A stretch of DNA of 64,000 nt, from positions 4,322 through 68,321 of the forward strand of contig JBKGHI010000015.1 in NCBI GenBank assembly GCA_046520405.1, in the 5' to 3' direction. The DNA is from Myxococcus sp046520405 (lineage in GTDB: Bacteria > Myxococcota > Myxococcia > Myxococcales > Myxococcaceae). A program made the position numbers and the translations under genes. Below are positions 56,031 to 63,520 of the stretch, piece after piece. Below the pieces are notes generated by a model. That model did not search any database. It saw nothing but the letters and a program-made list of their open reading frames with translations, and was not told where the DNA came from. Position 1 is the stretch's first letter. Each line of letters begins with the position of its first letter.

Positions 56031-56070
56031 AGACAGTCATTTTCACCAATTCCTCATAGTGGGGGCTTTC

Positions 56071-56355
56071 ATGCGAGTCCAGGCGATGTCCGCGGTGCTG
56101 GTGATGAGCCTCTTCACGGTGGGATGCGGTGCGGTCGAGGGGGAATCGCTCGACGAGGCGCCCCCGGCGACCCAGGAGCAGGCGCTCTACGATGGTTGCG
56201 CGCCCGGGGACACGGGCTACCCCGTCTGGGAGTGCCTGTCGCTCGATGAGTGCGGCGGTCGTTGGGGCAACCAGATGCGGTACTACTGCTACATGCCGTC
56301 AGGGGGCTTCTACCTCGGCTCGGTCATCGCCTCGAACTGCTCGGAGTGTTACTGA
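56071..56355 (+). CDS. Small Cys-rich lipoprotein
   Basis: 94 residues: a lipobox (VMSLFTVGC), then an acidic linker, then a Cys-rich domain of six cysteines (DGCAPG, WECLSLDECGG, YYCYMPS, NCSECY). Small Gly/Tyr-rich Cys domains like this occur in secreted myxobacterial proteins; the function is unknown. Its 3' end lies in the direct repeat that recurs at 63389. Confidence 0.6.
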   Translation: MRVQAMSAVLVMSLFTVGCGAVEGESLDEAPPATQEQALYDGCAPGDTGYPVWECLSLDECGGRWGNQMRYYCYMPSGGFYLGSVIASNCSECY

Positions 56356-56473
56356 CAGGGCTTCTCGGGGACACGGGCTCCCGCGAAGGGCGGCTGCCCA
56401 TTCACCGGCGGCAATCGCCCGGGAGCCCGGTCCCCGGAATCGTCTCTGTCACGGCTCGACGATGAACGTGGTG
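56342..56473. repeat. 132-nt direct repeat, copy 1
   Basis: Ungapped match to 63389-63520 in the same orientation, 117 of 132 positions identical by eye. It spans the last codons of the 56071 gene, the intergenic gap and the last 8 codons of the persulfide dioxygenase gene. Inside, CGGGCTCCC (56374-56382) and GGGAGCCCG (56421-56429) form a 9-bp stem; both arms survive in copy 2 with one change. Confidence 0.85.
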
Positions 56474-57147
56474 TGTCCACAGGCCTGATTGGCTGGGACG
56501 GCGACGTCGAACTTCTTGGGCTTGGGCAGGTTGAGGTTCTCCATGAAGTGGACGAACTCCTCGCGGCTTCTGCCGGCCACTCGGGGGTTGTGCCGCTTCT
56601 CCTCGGCGATGCTTGTCGCCGTGCGGCCCAGGTAGTCGTGGCCGGGGTAGACGAGCGTCTCGTCGGGCAGCGCGAAGAGGACGCGAGTGAGGCTGTCGTA
56701 GAGCTGGCTCGCGTTGCCGTTCTGGAAGTCGGTGCGGCCGTTGCCACGCACGAGCAGGGCGTCCCCGGTGAAGACCCGGTCGCCCAGCAGGTAGCTGATG
56801 CTGTCGTCCGTGTGTCCCGGGGTCGCGAGCGCCTGGAAGGTGAGGGTGCCGACGCGCACCGCGTCTCCATGGCGGACCTGGACGTCGGCGCAACGGGCGC
56901 CCCCCACGCCGCCAACCACCAGGGCCTGGGTGTGCTCACGCAGCAGGCCTGACGCGGTGACGTGGTCGGCATGGACGTGGGTGTCGAAGACGTGGGTGAG
57001 CGTCAGCTCCAGCTCGGCCACCCACTTCAGGTCGCGGTGGGCCTGCTCCAACACGGGGTCGATGAGCACGGCCTGTCGTGTGGCCTCGTCGCCGATGAGG
57101 TAGGTGTACGTCGAAGACTCGGAATCGAAGAGCTGCCGGAAAATCAT
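56449..57147 (-). CDS. Persulfide dioxygenase-like MBL-fold protein (ETHE1 type)
   Basis: 232 residues: THVHADHVTASGLL metal site, LATPGHTDDSISYLLGDRVFTGDALLVRGNGRTD, and YPGHDYLGRTATSIAEE. These match ETHE1-type persulfide dioxygenases, which oxidise glutathione persulfide to sulfite, and such enzymes have been characterised from Myxococcus. Divergent from the YeeE/YedE-rhodanese operon with a 96-nt gap, so the two probably share control of sulfane-sulfur detoxification. Confidence 0.88.
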   Translation of the reverse strand: MIFRQLFDSESSTYTYLIGDEATRQAVLIDPVLEQAHRDLKWVAELELTLTHVFDTHVHADHVTASGLLREHTQALVVGGVGGARCADVQVRHGDAVRVGTLTFQALATPGHTDDSISYLLGDRVFTGDALLVRGNGRTDFQNGNASQLYDSLTRVLFALPDETLVYPGHDYLGRTATSIAEEKRHNPRVAGRSREEFVHFMENLNLPKPKKFDVAVPANQACGHTTFIVEP

Positions 57148-57243
57148 GTCGAGGCCTCCTGCTCCATGGGAGGCCGCTGGGGCGCGAAAGGATTCATCAT
57201 GCGCCGGTGAATCCTCCTTCCCGGAACCTGGCTCTCACCTGAC

Positions 57244-57669
57244 ATGACCCCCTTCATCCTGCTGCCTCTCCTCGGAGGCGCCCTCATCGGCCTGAGCGCC
57301 TCCCTGTTGCTCCTGGCCAACGGCCGTGTCGCCGGCATCAGTGGGGTGGTGGGCTCGCTGATGGCCCCTGTGCGCGGGGACATCGCCTGGCGCCTGCTTT
57401 TCTTCGCCGGGCTGCTCGCCGGGGGCTTGCTGCTCGCCTGGTTGCGGCCAGGGGCCTTGCCGGCGCCCCAGTCGTCGAGCGCTGGCGACGCCTGGCTGCT
57501 GGCTGGGGCAGGACTCCTGGTGGGGTTGGGCTCGCGACTGGGCAATGGGTGCACCAGCGGCCACGGCGTCTGTGGCATCAGCCGGGGCTCGGTCCGTTCC
57601 ATCGCCGCCACGCTGACCTTCATGGCGACGGGGGTTCTCACCGTCTTCCTGGTCCGCCACGTCCTCTAG
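57244..57669 (+). CDS. YeeE/YedE family sulfur transport protein, first half
   Basis: 141 residues with about four membrane spans and the family-diagnostic LGNGCTSGHGVCGISRGS, whose Cys lies in the transport path for thiosulfate or related sulfur compounds in the YeeE/YedE (TsuA) family. It pairs with the next gene to make a full transporter. An intact counterpart of the wreck at 21091-21344. Confidence 0.88.
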   Translation: MTPFILLPLLGGALIGLSASLLLLANGRVAGISGVVGSLMAPVRGDIAWRLLFFAGLLAGGLLLAWLRPGALPAPQSSSAGDAWLLAGAGLLVGLGSRLGNGCTSGHGVCGISRGSVRSIAATLTFMATGVLTVFLVRHVL

Positions 57670-57684
57670 TCACGAAGGCGTTCC

Positions 57685-58161
57685 ATGCGTCCTGCTCTCA
57701 GTGCATTTCTCAGCGGCCTCATTTTCGCTCTCGGACTGGGGCTCGCCGGGATGACGGACCCGGCCAATGTCCTCGGCTTTCTCGACATCACGGGTGACTG
57801 GGACTACCGGCTCGCGTTCGTGATGGGAGGCGCCATCGCGGTTCACGCGGCGCTGCGGTCCCTCATCCACCAACGCGCACGGCCCCTGTTCGCCGCGAAG
57901 TTCTCCTCCCTCCCCACCAGCAGGCCGGACGCGAGGCTCCTCGTGGGCGCGGCCCTCTTCGGCGTGGGCTGGGGGCTGGGTGGCTACTGCCCAGGCCCCG
58001 CGCTCGCCGCGCTGGCAACCGGTGCCTTCCCGCTGCTCGTCTTCGTGCCCGCCATGTTCGTGGGCTTCTACCTGGCCAGGCTGCTACCGGCGCGGAGCGG
58101 CGTTGAGCGGAGCCCGCCGCGTTCAGAGGCTCCGGGCGTGGGCGTGACGCCCGCCCCGTAG
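57685..58161 (+). CDS. YeeE/YedE family sulfur transport protein, second half (DUF6691 type)
   Basis: 158 residues, about four membrane spans, with SGLIFALGLGLAGMTDPANVLGFLD and GVGWGLGGYCPGPALAAL, the second half-transporter with its own conserved Cys. 15 nt after the first half, hence cotranscribed. Homologous to the truncated second part of the copy at 21355. Confidence 0.88.
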   Translation: MRPALSAFLSGLIFALGLGLAGMTDPANVLGFLDITGDWDYRLAFVMGGAIAVHAALRSLIHQRARPLFAAKFSSLPTSRPDARLLVGAALFGVGWGLGGYCPGPALAALATGAFPLLVFVPAMFVGFYLARLLPARSGVERSPPRSEAPGVGVTPAP

Positions 58162-58210
58162 CGCTTCCCTCGAAGGCCTGTCGGCCTCCGGAAACCGATG
58201 GAGTCGCTCC

Positions 58211-58552
58211 ATGAAGATCATTCTCGCCGTCTCCGCCTTGAGCCTCGGTCTGCTCCTGGTCTCCTGTGCGCACAACCGCTCCGCTGGGGCCGAGGCTCAT
58301 CGGCGGGTCGAGGCGGGCGCCACGCTGGTGGATGTCCGGACTCCAGAAGAGTTCGCCGCCGGGCATCTCCCAGGTGCGGTGAACATCCCGGTGGAGGACT
58401 TGCCTCATCGGTTCCATGAACTCGGGTCGCCGGAGAAGCCCCTCGTCATCTATTGCCGCAGTGGTGCGCGCAGCATCCGGGCCGAGCGCCTCCTGAAGGA
58501 GCGTGGCTTCCAGGACGTGTTCAACCTCGGCCCCATGTCGGCGTGGCCGTGA
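58211..58552 (+). CDS. Rhodanese-domain lipoprotein
   Basis: 113 residues with a lipobox (LSLGLLLVSCAH) and one rhodanese domain: LVDVRTPEEFAAGHLPGAVNIP and the catalytic loop YCRSGARS, where Cys forms the persulfide. Located outside the inner membrane, it should transfer sulfane sulfur in the periplasm. The C-terminus FNLGPMSAWP matches the tail preserved in the degenerate copy. Confidence 0.88.
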   Translation: MKIILAVSALSLGLLLVSCAHNRSAGAEAHRRVEAGATLVDVRTPEEFAAGHLPGAVNIPVEDLPHRFHELGSPEKPLVIYCRSGARSIRAERLLKERGFQDVFNLGPMSAWP

Positions 58553-58606
58553 CGCCGCTGGCCAGGAACCTCCGCTGTCCGCATTCCCCTCGAAAGGTGC
58601 TCCGTG

Positions 58607-60205
58607 ATGTCCCGTCTCCTGCTCTTGTTCGGCGCGCTGATCGCCTTGGCCTGCGGCTGTGTTTCGTCCCGGCCCGTGGCCACCGGCCGCGCGCCCGAAC
58701 CCCGGCGCCAGCAGCTCACTGTCCTCTACGTGGCGGACCTGCACGCCCAGCTGCGTGCCCACCCCGAGCTCTTCTGGCGCGACGGGAAGGAGCGCATCGA
58801 GATGGCGGGCGGCTTTGCCCGCGTCGCCGCCGTCATCCAGCAGATTCGGGCCGAGCGCGGTGGAGACGTGCTCGTGCTCGACGGCGGTGACACGATTCAA
58901 GGCTCGGGCGCGGCGGCCCTCACCGAAGGCTCCGCGCTCATCGAGCCGCTCAACGCGCTCGGGTTGGACGGCGCGGTGCCCGGCAACTGGGAGGTGGTGT
59001 ACGGCCCCGCGGTGCTGCGCCAGCGTGCCCATGAGCTGAAGCATCCGCTCCTCGCGGCGAACCTGCGTGACGCGGCCAGTGGCGAACGGCTCTTCCCTCC
59101 GTACCTGGTGAAGGACGTCGGCGGGGTGAAGGTGGCCGTGGTGGGCTTCACGGACCCAGACGTCCCCCGCCGGCAACCGCCAGGGTACAGCCAGGGGTTG
59201 CGCTACGACGGCCCGGAGGCGTTGCCTGAGTTGGTGCGCGAGGTGCGTCAGCGCGAAGGCGCCCAGGTGGTGCTGTTGATGACGCACGTGGGACTCGTCA
59301 AGGCCGTGGGGCTCGCCGCCAGGGTGCCTGGCGTGGACGTCCACTTGTCCAGCGACACGCATGAGCGCACCTATGTCCCCATCGAGCAGGCTGACAGTTG
59401 GGTGGTGGAGCCTGGCGCCTTCGGCTCCTTCCTCGGCCGGTTGGACTTGTGGCTGGAGGACGGGCAGGTGGTGGACCGCCGCTGGGAACTCATCGAGTTG
59501 ACCGCGTCGCGCTTCCCCGAGGACCCCGAAGTGGCGCGGCTCGTGGACGCCGCGCTCACTCCGTACGAAGAGAAGCTGTCGTCGCCGGTGGGCCACACCG
59601 ACGTGACACTCGCGCGCTACGCGGTGGTGGAGAACCCGCTGGACAACGTCCTGGCCGACGCCATCCGCGCCGCTGGCGGGACGGAGATTGGCCTCTCCAA
59701 CGGCTTCCGCTTCGGCACGCCGCTGCTGCCAGGGCCCGTGCGCGAAGCGGACTTGTGGGGCTTCTTCCCCATCACGACCATGTTGAAGACGGGCAAGGTG
59801 AGTGGCCGCCAGCTTCGTGCCTTCTGGGAGCAGGAGCTGGAGAACGTCTTCGCGGAGGAGCCGGAGAAGCGCTTCGGTGGGTGGCTGCCGCGCCCCTCGG
59901 GGATGACGCTGCGCTTCCGCGCGGACGCCCCCAAGGGGCAGCGCCTCCTCGCGCTGGAGGTCGGCGGCGAGCCCGTCGTGGACGAGCGGCTCTACACCGT
60001 GACGGCCTGCGAGCGGGAAGGGGACGCGCCGGACATGCTGTGTCGCATCCCCGGTGTCCAGGAGCCGCGCGTGCTCGACGTGGACGCGCACGAGGCGGTG
60101 CGCCGCTTTCTCGCTGGCAAGCCGCGACTGAACGACGCGCTGGAGGGGCGCGCGGTGGGCGAGGACCTCCCCGCCGTGCTCCGCACCCAGCAGGTCCAGC
60201 AGTAG
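58607..60205 (+). CDS. SoxB-like 5'-nucleotidase-family lipoprotein
   Basis: 532 residues: lipobox (IALACGCVSS), then a calcineurin-like metallophosphatase domain (VADLHAQL, VLDGGDTIQGSG, THVG, SSDTHERTY) and a 5'-nucleotidase C-terminal domain (LVDAAL..., PVREADLWGFFPITTMLKTGKV). Where most members have GNHE, this has GNWEVVYG, as SoxB thiosulfohydrolases have GHWE. A role in releasing sulfate from a sulfonated carrier is possible but no other Sox proteins are visible. Fits the sulfur cluster. ATG 58607 is preferred to GTG 58604. Confidence 0.8.
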   Translation: MSRLLLLFGALIALACGCVSSRPVATGRAPEPRRQQLTVLYVADLHAQLRAHPELFWRDGKERIEMAGGFARVAAVIQQIRAERGGDVLVLDGGDTIQGSGAAALTEGSALIEPLNALGLDGAVPGNWEVVYGPAVLRQRAHELKHPLLAANLRDAASGERLFPPYLVKDVGGVKVAVVGFTDPDVPRRQPPGYSQGLRYDGPEALPELVREVRQREGAQVVLLMTHVGLVKAVGLAARVPGVDVHLSSDTHERTYVPIEQADSWVVEPGAFGSFLGRLDLWLEDGQVVDRRWELIELTASRFPEDPEVARLVDAALTPYEEKLSSPVGHTDVTLARYAVVENPLDNVLADAIRAAGGTEIGLSNGFRFGTPLLPGPVREADLWGFFPITTMLKTGKVSGRQLRAFWEQELENVFAEEPEKRFGGWLPRPSGMTLRFRADAPKGQRLLALEVGGEPVVDERLYTVTACEREGDAPDMLCRIPGVQEPRVLDVDAHEAVRRFLAGKPRLNDALEGRAVGEDLPAVLRTQQVQQ

Positions 60206-60269
60206 ACGTCATCCCTTCAACGCGGTTCCTGGCCGCCAACGCCATGTGTCGTCGCATCGGGCCTTTGAA

Positions 60270-61316
60270 ATGACAGCACCGCTCGCCGCATCCGAATCGA
60301 CCGCCGCCGCGTCTCCGTCCGCTGGAGGTTCGTGGCGCCAACGACTGCCCGGCCTCGGGCTCGCCGCTGGACTGGCGGTGGTCAGTTACGGGCTGGCCAT
60401 GCTCCCCGGCCTCCGGGTGGTGGGGCCGCTCACGGTCGCCCTGTTGATTGGAATCGCGTTGCGCACGGCCCTGGGCTTGGCGCCCGTGTGGAGGGAGGGC
60501 ACGCGCTACTCAGCGCGGACGGTCCTGCGGCTGGGCATCGTGCTGATGGGGGCGCGGCTCGACTTCGGGCTGGTGGCGAAGGTGGGCCCGCGCGTGCTGT
60601 TGCTGGCCCTGGCCGTCATCGTCGGCGGCATTCTCGGCATCCGCTGGGTGAGCCAGCGCTTTGGCGTGCCGGAGAAGCTGGGCACGCTGCTGGCCGTGGG
60701 GACCTCCATCTGCGGCGCAAGCGCGGTGGTGGCCGCCAGCTCCGTCACACGCGCGGAGGAGGAGGACACCACGCTGGCGGTGGGGCTTTGTGGAATCCTG
60801 GGCACGGTGGGCGTCCTCTTCTACGTCTTCGTAGGGCCGCTGCTGGGGTTGAGCACCGCGCAACTCGCCATCCTCTCCGGCGCCACGTTGCACGAGGTGG
60901 CGCAGGTCATGGCCGCGGCCTTCACCTGGGGCACCTCCGCTGGGGACCTGGGTACATGGGTCAAGCTCACTCGCGTGGTGTTGCTGGCGCCCGCGCTCGT
61001 GGTGCTGGGGCTGGTCTCCGGCGCGGGCGGGAAGGTGCGCTACTCGCTGAAGGCGCCGCCCATTCCCTGGTTCGTCATCGGCTTCCTCGCGGTGGGTGTG
61101 CTGGGCACTGCGGGTGTTGTGCCCACCGCCGCCAAGGACTGGCTCTCCACCGGCAGCGTCTTCCTCATGGTCATGGCCATGGCGGCCATGGGGCTGGGCA
61201 CGCACTTGAGCATGGTGCGACGAGCGGGCATGCGCGTCGTCTACGCAGGCCTCGTGGGCTTTGCCGCCCTGGCGCTGTTCACCTGGGGCCTCATGCAGTT
61301 GCTGTCCATCCAGTAG
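60270..61316 (+). CDS. YeiH/UPF0324 family putative sulfate exporter
   Basis: 348 residues, about ten membrane spans: GLAAGLAVVSYGLAMLPG, the conserved TSICGASAVVAASSVTRAEEEDTTLAVG, and ATLHEVAQVMAAAF. UPF0324 (YeiH) proteins are annotated as sulfate exporters with little direct evidence. In this cluster, exporting oxidised sulfur would fit. Follows the SoxB-like gene by 64 nt with a weak ribosome site. Confidence 0.82.
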   Translation: MTAPLAASESTAAASPSAGGSWRQRLPGLGLAAGLAVVSYGLAMLPGLRVVGPLTVALLIGIALRTALGLAPVWREGTRYSARTVLRLGIVLMGARLDFGLVAKVGPRVLLLALAVIVGGILGIRWVSQRFGVPEKLGTLLAVGTSICGASAVVAASSVTRAEEEDTTLAVGLCGILGTVGVLFYVFVGPLLGLSTAQLAILSGATLHEVAQVMAAAFTWGTSAGDLGTWVKLTRVVLLAPALVVLGLVSGAGGKVRYSLKAPPIPWFVIGFLAVGVLGTAGVVPTAAKDWLSTGSVFLMVMAMAAMGLGTHLSMVRRAGMRVVYAGLVGFAALALFTWGLMQLLSIQ

Positions 61317-61344
61317 CCCACAACCTCATTCGGAGCTCGTCGAG

Positions 61345-61788
61345 ATGAATCGATTCCTGTTGTTGCTCGTCAGCGCGCTCATCACCGCCCCCCTGGCCGC
61401 ACTCGGCGCGCCGCCGTCCCAGCCCGCCCGCCAGGGCAAGCTCGTCTTCGTGGCGACCACGGGGCTGGAGGACATCGGCACGCTCTCCAGCTCCTTTCGG
61501 CACGCGAAGAGCGCAAAGGAGTCGGGCTACCTCTCGGACGTGGTGTGGCTCACCTATGGCCGCGCGGTGGTGGCGCTTGACCCGACGGTGAAGGCCGTTC
61601 CGGCGGAGGTCCGCGAGGTGGCCCAGGAGGCGAAGGCCGCTGGGGTGCGGCTGGTGGCCTGCGGCCACGCGCTCCAGAAATTCGGCATCGACCCGAAGAA
61701 GCTCCAGCCCCCGGCCGACGTGACGGCCAATGCCGTGGTGGAGCTTTCGCGGCTGGTGGCCGAGGGCTATCAGGTCATCCGCTACTAA
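61345..61788 (+). CDS. Secreted DsrE-family protein
   Basis: 147 residues: signal peptide (LLLLVSALITAPLAALG) then a DsrE-like fold, with KLVFVATTGLEDIGTLSSSFRHAKSAKESGYLSDVVWLTYG and VRLVACGHALQKFGIDP; the Cys in VACGHA is the candidate sulfur carrier. The last gene of the sulfur operon, after YeiH by 28 nt. It probably carries or relays sulfur at the cell surface. Confidence 0.82.
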   Translation: MNRFLLLLVSALITAPLAALGAPPSQPARQGKLVFVATTGLEDIGTLSSSFRHAKSAKESGYLSDVVWLTYGRAVVALDPTVKAVPAEVREVAQEAKAAGVRLVACGHALQKFGIDPKKLQPPADVTANAVVELSRLVAEGYQVIRY

Positions 61789-61957
61789 CCAGGTGGCAGT
61801 TGGCGGCTTTTCCCGGTTGCGCGTCCGCTGCTGCGTCCAGTGCCCAGTTGGGCCCGTCACCTCAGCTGCGGCGCCACGCTCGCGAGCGGTAACGGGGGCC
61901 GTTCGGGAAGGCGGCATGGTGGCCGAGGGTTCTCCCGAGGAGGAGAGGAAGCCCCTG

Positions 61958-62767
61958 ATGTCGACACGAACCGATGCGCAATTGATGGAGGCAGCTCGCG
62001 CTGGCGATGAGGATGCCCTGGACGAAATCCTCACCCGCCACGAGCAGCAGGTATACCGCTTCGGTTTGCGCATGTGCGGCTCGGAGGATGAGGCCAAGGA
62101 GGTGCTTCAGGAGACGCTGCTAACGGCCTTCCGTGGCATCCACGCGTTCCGGGGAGATGCGGCGCTCTCCACCTGGCTCTACCAGGTGGCACGCACGCAC
62201 TGTTTTCGCCTGCGCCGACGGCGCGTCGGCGCACCCGCTGATTTCGAGTCGCTCGACACGCCCGCGGCCACCCAGGTTGCCGCGGAGGATGCGACTCCGG
62301 AAATGCGCTCCCACGCCCGGCAGATGGGCGAGGTGTTACAGGCGGCCATCCTCGCGCTGCCGGATGGGCATCGAGAAGTGCTCATCCTCCGGGACGTGGA
62401 GGGGCTCACGGCCGAGGAGGCGGCCCATGTGGTGGGCATCGAGGTCAGGGCGCTGAAGAGCCGACTGCACCGCGCGCGGCTGCAACTGCGCGAGCACCTC
62501 GCCACCCTCATCGGGGAGGGGGCCCGCGAGCAGCGTTCTGGATGCGCGGAGTTGGCACGGGAACTTTCGGAGTTCGCGGCAGCGGAGGTGGACCAGGCCG
62601 CGTGTGTTCGTCTGGAAGACCATCTGTCGCGCTGTCCTCTTTGCAGTGAGGCGTGCGACGCGCTCAAGCGCACGGTGTCCCTCTGTCGACGCATCCCTGG
62701 GGATGCAGTACCCCCGCCCGTTCGCGCGGCCGTGCGGCAGGCCTTGGTCCTCGCGCTGCCTGCGTGA
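61958..62767 (+). CDS. ECF-type sigma factor with fused C-terminal Cys-rich domain
   Basis: 269 residues. Sigma region 2 (RHEQQVYRFGLRMCGSEDEAKEVLQETLLTAF) and region 4 (LPDGHREVLILRDVEGLTAEEAAHVVGIEVRALKSRLHRAR) are clear. After region 4 is a C-terminal domain with HLSRCPLCSEACDALKRTVSLCR (HxxxCxxC plus two Cys). This resembles the CorE-type sigma factors of Myxococcus, whose Cys-rich tail senses metal. It may control the sulfur cluster or the convergent thioredoxin gene. GAGGAA precedes ATG 61958. Confidence 0.82.
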   Translation: MSTRTDAQLMEAARAGDEDALDEILTRHEQQVYRFGLRMCGSEDEAKEVLQETLLTAFRGIHAFRGDAALSTWLYQVARTHCFRLRRRRVGAPADFESLDTPAATQVAAEDATPEMRSHARQMGEVLQAAILALPDGHREVLILRDVEGLTAEEAAHVVGIEVRALKSRLHRARLQLREHLATLIGEGAREQRSGCAELARELSEFAAAEVDQAACVRLEDHLSRCPLCSEACDALKRTVSLCRRIPGDAVPPPVRAAVRQALVLALPA

Positions 62768-62819
62768 GGTGAACAGAACCGCCAGCTGCTAGCGCACCGA
62801 AGTGCTGGCCTTCCAATGG

Positions 62820-63314
62820 CTACGGCGCAGCGAGCAGCGCATCGAGGCGTCGCGCGTAGAACCCACGCGAGCGCTCGCCGTTGACGGCCGCCACCACCAC
62901 GCCCTCTCGGTTGATGAAGACGGTGGCGGGCACGGTGGAGATGCGCAGCGGGCCCAGCACCTCCCCCTTCGCCGTGGCCACGGTCATGTGCACCCCCAAC
63001 TCGGCCGCAGTCTGGCGGTTTCGCGCCTCACTGAGATTGATTGAGAGTGCGAGGAAGCCGACGCCGCGCGCCTCGTACTCACTCCTCAGGGCTTCGAGCT
63101 CGGGCAACTCCCGAGCACAGGCGTGTCAGCCTGGGGCCCACACATTGATGACCCAGGGTCGGCCCAGCAGCGCCGCCCTGTCGATGCGCTTGCCCTCCAG
63201 CGTCTCGGCCCGCAGGGTCTCCGGCACGGGCGTGCCGGGGCGGTCATAGCGGTCACACGCCCCCAGCAGCAGGGCGAACGCGAGCAGGCGGGGGAATGCA
63301 AGGAGACGGCGCAT
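62820..63314 (-). CDS. Thioredoxin-like (TlpA-type) lipoprotein, candidate selenoprotein with in-frame TGA
   Basis: 164 codons from ATG 63314 with one internal TGA (63126-63128). N-terminus: lipobox LLGACDRYD. Thioredoxin fold: RPWVINVWAPG, then TGA, then HACARELPELEALRSEYE. In TlpA-like proteins the site is WAxxCxxC, so TGA replaces the first redox Cys (U-H-A-C). The downstream half has only a weak TTG start and no ribosome site of its own, so it depends on readthrough. A SECIS-like hairpin follows. TGC is one substitution away, so a base error is the main alternative. cis-Pro context (STVPATVFI) is conserved. Confidence 0.75.
63098..63116 (-). promoter_or_regulatory. SECIS-like hairpin
   Basis: On the coding strand, GCTCGGGAGTTGCCCGAGC: a perfect 7-bp stem with loop AGTTG, at nt 10-28 after TGA. 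The loop is 17-21 nt after the stop, with GU inside, as in the E. coli fdhF SECIS. Codons used in it (GCT, CGG, TTG) are unusual for this GC-rich genome. Confidence 0.65.
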
Positions 63315-63388
63315 GGGCTTCCATATGCACACGGAGGCACTCCCGCGCATCTTCTGCCGCCTCACATTCAGAAGCCCAGCGATCTCAC

Positions 63389-63520
63389 CGGAGTGTGACT
63401 GACAGGGCTTCTCGGGGACTCGGGCTCTCGCGAAGGGCGGCTGCCGATTCATCGGCGGCACGTGTTCGGGAGCCCGCTCCTCGGAATCGACTCTGTCACG
63501 ACTCGACGACGAACGTGGTG
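63389..63520. repeat. 132-nt direct repeat, copy 2
   Basis: Ungapped match to 56342-56473, same orientation, 7047 nt downstream. It spans a short gene remnant (PECD then stop), the gap and the last 8 codons of the 63496 gene. The CGGGCTC/GAGCCCG arms are kept with one pairing change. Confidence 0.85.
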
